NCBI GenBank assembly: GCA_964512995.1
Contig: CAZELM010000024.1
Coordinates: forward strand, 1 to 64,000
Reading direction: 5' to 3'
DNA from: CAZELM01 sp964512995
GTDB taxonomy: Bacteria; CSSED10-310
Length of the DNA stretch: 64,000 bases
Each line of letters opens with the position of its first letter. The stretch's first letter is position 1. Shown one piece after another: positions 61,093 to 64,000 of the stretch. Under the pieces are notes generated by a model that was not told where the DNA came from, made no database searches, and saw nothing but the letters and a program-made list of their open reading frames with translations. A program made the position numbers and the translations under genes.

Positions 61093-62325
61093 ATGCAAAC
61101 GGAATATTTCACGGCGAACGAAACATTATTTGAAATCACGGAACGGTTTCCGGAGACCATTCCGGTATTTGTTTCCAATGGATTCACACAAATGAACGAT
61201 CCGGTCAGACGACGGGAAATGGGCTCCAGACTGACACTGACGACAGCAGCCCTGCTGAAGGGCCATCGGCTCGAGAGCCTCATCGGATTGCTTCAGAATC
61301 ATATCCGGCAAACAAGAGAATCTGTGGATATAACATTATCGCAGAAATCGCATTCATCGAACCGCTCAACCCTTCAGATCACCGGTCTGCTCCCCTGTCC
61401 GGTCCGGCTGCCATTATTAGAGCAGTTCGATCAGTTTATCCGCGCGTATTCCGCGCACGGCGATGCAGCTATCTCCTATGACCTCCGGTCCGCTTCCTCG
61501 GGTGTCGATTGGGTTCACGACATCATGAAAGGATCAAATGACCCGTCCACTCTGCCGGATTTATTCCTGTCTGCAGGTTTCGATCTCTTTTTCGATGCAT
61601 CATCCCGGACCGGATACTCCTGCCGCGATATCTATCAAGCAGCCATCACATTTCCATCTGTCAATCCGCTATTTCGGGAGCTGGCATTGACGGATCCCCA
61701 GGGGCACTATTCCATCATCGCTCTGGTTCCGGCCATTTTTGTCGTCAATCTGGAAGAACTGGGAGCATTGCCGGTACCCCGAACCTGGTCGGATATCCTC
61801 TCACCGGCTTATCATGGCAACATTTCTTTGCCTGTCGGCGATTTCGACCTGTTCAACGGATTACTGCTCAACATATACAAACGATTCGGAGAAGACGGCA
61901 TCCAAAAAATCGGCTCCAATCTGTCTTCCGCCATGCATCCCGCTCAGATGATCAAAACCGCTCACTCTCATGGAAAAAATCCCGCAGTGACCATCATGCC
62001 GTATTTTTTCTCCAGGATGATCCGAAACAATACCGTGCTGAAGCCGGTATGGCCGGAAGATGGCGCGATTGTCAGCCCCATTTTCATGATCGCAAAAAAA
62101 GAAAAATATGAATTGCTCCAACCCATCACCCGGTTTCTGGGCTCCCGGTCTGTGGGCGAAATCCTGGCACATCAGGGGCTCTTCCCAAGCCTTCACCCGG
62201 ATGTGGATAATCAACTGCCGGAACACACGCCGTTCATCTGGCTCGGATGGGACTTCATTTACTCCAATGACATACCCGCTCTCATTACCCGTTTCCGGAA
62301 ACTATTTGATGGGAGCCGCTCATGA
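61093..62325 (+). CDS. DUF1858-like domain fused to a cytosolic solute-binding-like domain
   Basis: A 410-residue protein. Residues ~5-75 (LFEITERFPETIPVFVSNGF, then RREMGSRLTLTTAALLKGH) match DUF1858, a small cytosolic domain common in anaerobes. Residues ~95-390 look like a type 2 periplasmic-binding-protein fold (GDFDLFNGLLLNIYKRFG, then NPAVTIMPYFFSRMI). There is no signal peptide or lipobox, so the binding domain should be cytosolic, unlike ABC importers. GGAGG lies six bases before ATG 61093. It is first in a unit with the GTPase and ABC genes. Confidence 0.75.
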   Translation: MQTEYFTANETLFEITERFPETIPVFVSNGFTQMNDPVRRREMGSRLTLTTAALLKGHRLESLIGLLQNHIRQTRESVDITLSQKSHSSNRSTLQITGLLPCPVRLPLLEQFDQFIRAYSAHGDAAISYDLRSASSGVDWVHDIMKGSNDPSTLPDLFLSAGFDLFFDASSRTGYSCRDIYQAAITFPSVNPLFRELALTDPQGHYSIIALVPAIFVVNLEELGALPVPRTWSDILSPAYHGNISLPVGDFDLFNGLLLNIYKRFGEDGIQKIGSNLSSAMHPAQMIKTAHSHGKNPAVTIMPYFFSRMIRNNTVLKPVWPEDGAIVSPIFMIAKKEKYELLQPITRFLGSRSVGEILAHQGLFPSLHPDVDNQLPEHTPFIWLGWDFIYSNDIPALITRFRKLFDGSRS

Positions 62326-62389
62326 ACACCCCTAACGATCCCCATACCATCGGGCTTTGCTGTGCCGCTTCAGAGAATGGAGGGAAGAA

Positions 62390-63103
62390 ATGAATCTGAT
62401 CACGATTTCCGGTCCACCGTCATCCGGTAAAACCTCCGTGATCGTCAAAACCATCGATGCGCTCAAACAGCAGCAACGCCACATCGGAGTGGTCAAATTT
62501 GACTGCCTGTCCACTCACGACGATATCGTATTTCAAAATGCGGGAGTACTCACGAAAAAGGGTTTATCGGGAGCGCTGTGTCCGGATCATTTTTATGTGA
62601 GCAACATCGAAGAAGTGGTCCAGTGGGGCATCCGGGAGCACCTGGATGTTCTGATCACGGAATCCGCAGGACTCTGCAACCGCTGCTCACCCTATCTGGT
62701 GGATGTCAGAGCCGTTTGCGTGATCGACAATCTCAGCGGGATCAACACGCCCCAGAAAATCGGACCCATGCTGAAATCCGCAGATATCGTGCTCATCACA
62801 AAAGGCGACATTGTATCGCAGGCGGAACGGGAAGTGTTTGCCTCACGGGTCCGCACGGTCAATCCCTCCGCGATCATCTTCCATATCAATGGGTTGACCG
62901 GACAAGGCGCTTATGAATTCAGCCGATTGATCGTTTCGCCATCCAAAGATATACAGACGTTGAAAGGAAAACGATTGCGCTTCTCGATGCCAGCCGCATT
63001 ATGTTCGTATTGTCTTGGAGAAACCCGAATCGGTGAGGTTTATCAGTTGGGAAATGTCCGCAAAATGGATCTGGATGAATCGAAAGGAGATGCTGCCCAA
63101 TGA
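62390..63103 (+). CDS. CobW/HypB/UreG-like GTPase
   Basis: A 237-residue G3E-type P-loop GTPase. Walker A ISGPPSSGKTSVIVK starts at residue 5, LDVLITESAGLCNRCSP carries the ESAG motif of the UreG/HypB class, VCVIDNLSG and DIVLITKGDIVS (TKxD base-recognition) follow. Cysteines in CNRC and near the end (CSYCLG) could bind metal. The family inserts metals into enzymes or chaperones cofactors. GGAGGG is seven bases before the ATG. It overlaps the ABC gene by four bases. Confidence 0.85.
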   Translation: MNLITISGPPSSGKTSVIVKTIDALKQQQRHIGVVKFDCLSTHDDIVFQNAGVLTKKGLSGALCPDHFYVSNIEEVVQWGIREHLDVLITESAGLCNRCSPYLVDVRAVCVIDNLSGINTPQKIGPMLKSADIVLITKGDIVSQAEREVFASRVRTVNPSAIIFHINGLTGQGAYEFSRLIVSPSKDIQTLKGKRLRFSMPAALCSYCLGETRIGEVYQLGNVRKMDLDESKGDAAQ

Positions 63104-64000
63104 TCACAAAAACAGAACTTCTGGAACGGCCTGTCGCGGGTTTGATGACGGAGTATCCCTTTATCGAGCCCTTTCTCTCAGGCATGGGATTGGATCCTGG
63201 GGAGTGGAATGGTCAATCCGTTTCCGAATGGCTCCATTCAATCGACACAACCTCCCTGGATGACCAAGGCTTGACTGTGGATGCCATCACCGATCAGATG
63301 ATGTCCTTCATCAATCAGATGCTGGCATTCCTCGGTGAGGAGCACTCGAAAGTCACATCACTGACGATTCTCCCAGGTGAAGACAAACATGGAAACCCGG
63401 AACCATTCCAGAACATCGTTCTTAATGCCGGAGAGATCACCTGCATTGTCGGGCCGACCGGCTCCGGAAAAAGCCGGCTGCTGGCGGATATCGAATGGAT
63501 GGCCCAGGCCGATACACCCACCGGCCGCAAAATTCTGATCAATGGAGCGGAGCCGGATATTCAGCAGCGATTCTCCACATCATCCAAACTCGTCGCACAA
63601 CTATCTCAAAACATGAACTTTGTGATCGATCTGAGCGTGAAAGAATTCCTGGAGCTTCACGCGGAGAGCCGTATGATCGAAGATCCTGAATCGGTGATCC
63701 GGCAGATCATCCACTCCGCCAATGAACTGACCGGAGAAAAATTCGATGTCTTCACACCGATCACCAGCCTGAGCGGCGGCCAGTCCCGGGCTCTGATGAT
63801 TGCCGATACCGCGATCCTGAGCCGCTCCCCCATCATCCTGATCGATGAGATCGAAAATGCCGGGATCGATCGTAAAAAAGCATTGGGGCTGTTGATCCAG
63901 CAGGAAAAAATCGTGCTGATGGCCACCCACGATCCCATGCTCGCTCTGATGGGCGTCCGGCGGCTGGTCATCCGGAACGGCGGCATTCACAAGATAATCG
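63100..64000 (+). CDS. ABC-type ATPase with N-terminal DUF1858-like domain (3' end outside window)
   Basis: At least 300 residues, open to the right edge. An N-terminal ~75-residue helical segment (LERPVAGLMTEYPFIEPFLS) again resembles DUF1858, as in the first gene of the unit. The ATPase shows Walker A VGPTGSGKSRLLADI, signature LSGGQSRALMIAD, Walker B IIILIDEIENAG and the switch His in MATHDPMLAL. There is no membrane domain and no permease gene upstream; one could follow beyond the window. Confidence 0.85.
   Translation, partial: MITKTELLERPVAGLMTEYPFIEPFLSGMGLDPGEWNGQSVSEWLHSIDTTSLDDQGLTVDAITDQMMSFINQMLAFLGEEHSKVTSLTILPGEDKHGNPEPFQNIVLNAGEITCIVGPTGSGKSRLLADIEWMAQADTPTGRKILINGAEPDIQQRFSTSSKLVAQLSQNMNFVIDLSVKEFLELHAESRMIEDPESVIRQIIHSANELTGEKFDVFTPITSLSGGQSRALMIADTAILSRSPIILIDEIENAGIDRKKALGLLIQQEKIVLMATHDPMLALMGVRRLVIRNGGIHKII

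Overview
The window looks like one scaffold from a metagenome-assembled, anaerobic, diderm bacterium that I cannot place to phylum. The arguments are: a complete [FeFe]-hydrogenase operon with all three maturases; a TonB-dependent receptor and lipoproteins (outer membrane); a dockerin-bearing exported protein with a Thr/Pro-rich linker; a collagen-like exported protein; and a run of exactly 100 N inside a tandem repeat, the usual mark of a scaffold gap of unknown length. No rRNA or tRNA gene was seen.

Layout. 1-4.2 kb: end of a dockerin protein, a stretch with dispersed palindromic repeats, a pentapeptide-repeat protein and an ATP-cone/nucleoside-kinase-like protein (both minus strand). 4.6-12.0 kb: a plus-strand operon hydC-hydB-hydA-hydG-hydE-hydF behind a good extended -10 promoter. 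12.2-43.4 kb: a defence and accessory island. It holds a decayed nucleotidyltransferase/HEPN pair, hicBA, a minus-strand BREX operon of the type 4 composition (PAPS-reductase-like BrxP, BrxC, PglZ, a short BrxL) followed by a zinc-ribbon protein and a cysteine desulfurase and preceded by a 1,724-residue modular repeat protein, an AAA/TOPRIM-like pair, a 21-bp tandem repeat with the gap, a GrpE-like/LysM membrane protein next to an Hsp70, a shortened ATPase, a MazF-type toxin pair, a SEFIR-domain protein, an ankyrin lipoprotein, and a decayed cluster (excisionase-like, DUF499-like C-terminus, DUF3696 ATPase plus PIN-like protein, RNA-ligase remnant).

43.5-64 kb: mostly housekeeping and envelope genes. 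These are a TonB receptor with an overlapping 34-codon upstream reading frame, a lipoprotein, a three-gene polyferredoxin/HMA-like operon with a clear terminator, a membrane spermidine-synthase-like protein overlapping an esterase, a secreted protein-isoaspartate methyltransferase, a BtpA-family protein, a response regulator-GGDEF protein, a collagen-like protein, an SO_0444-type metal permease, and, behind an FNR-like site, an unusual trio of a cytosolic DUF1858/solute-binding-like protein, a CobW/HypB-type GTPase and an ABC ATPase with no permease in view.

How parts may work together. The hydrogenase operon probably makes a soluble NAD(P)H-linked, possibly bifurcating, enzyme and its own H-cluster assembly factors. 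In the BREX operon a cysteine desulfurase and a DndC-like PAPS-reductase domain sit in one transcription unit without any PglX methyltransferase, which suggests sulfur chemistry rather than methylation. The best candidates for undescribed biology are the 1,724-residue repeat protein of that operon, the GrpE-TM-LysM/Hsp70 pair, and the permease-less ABC/GTPase trio.
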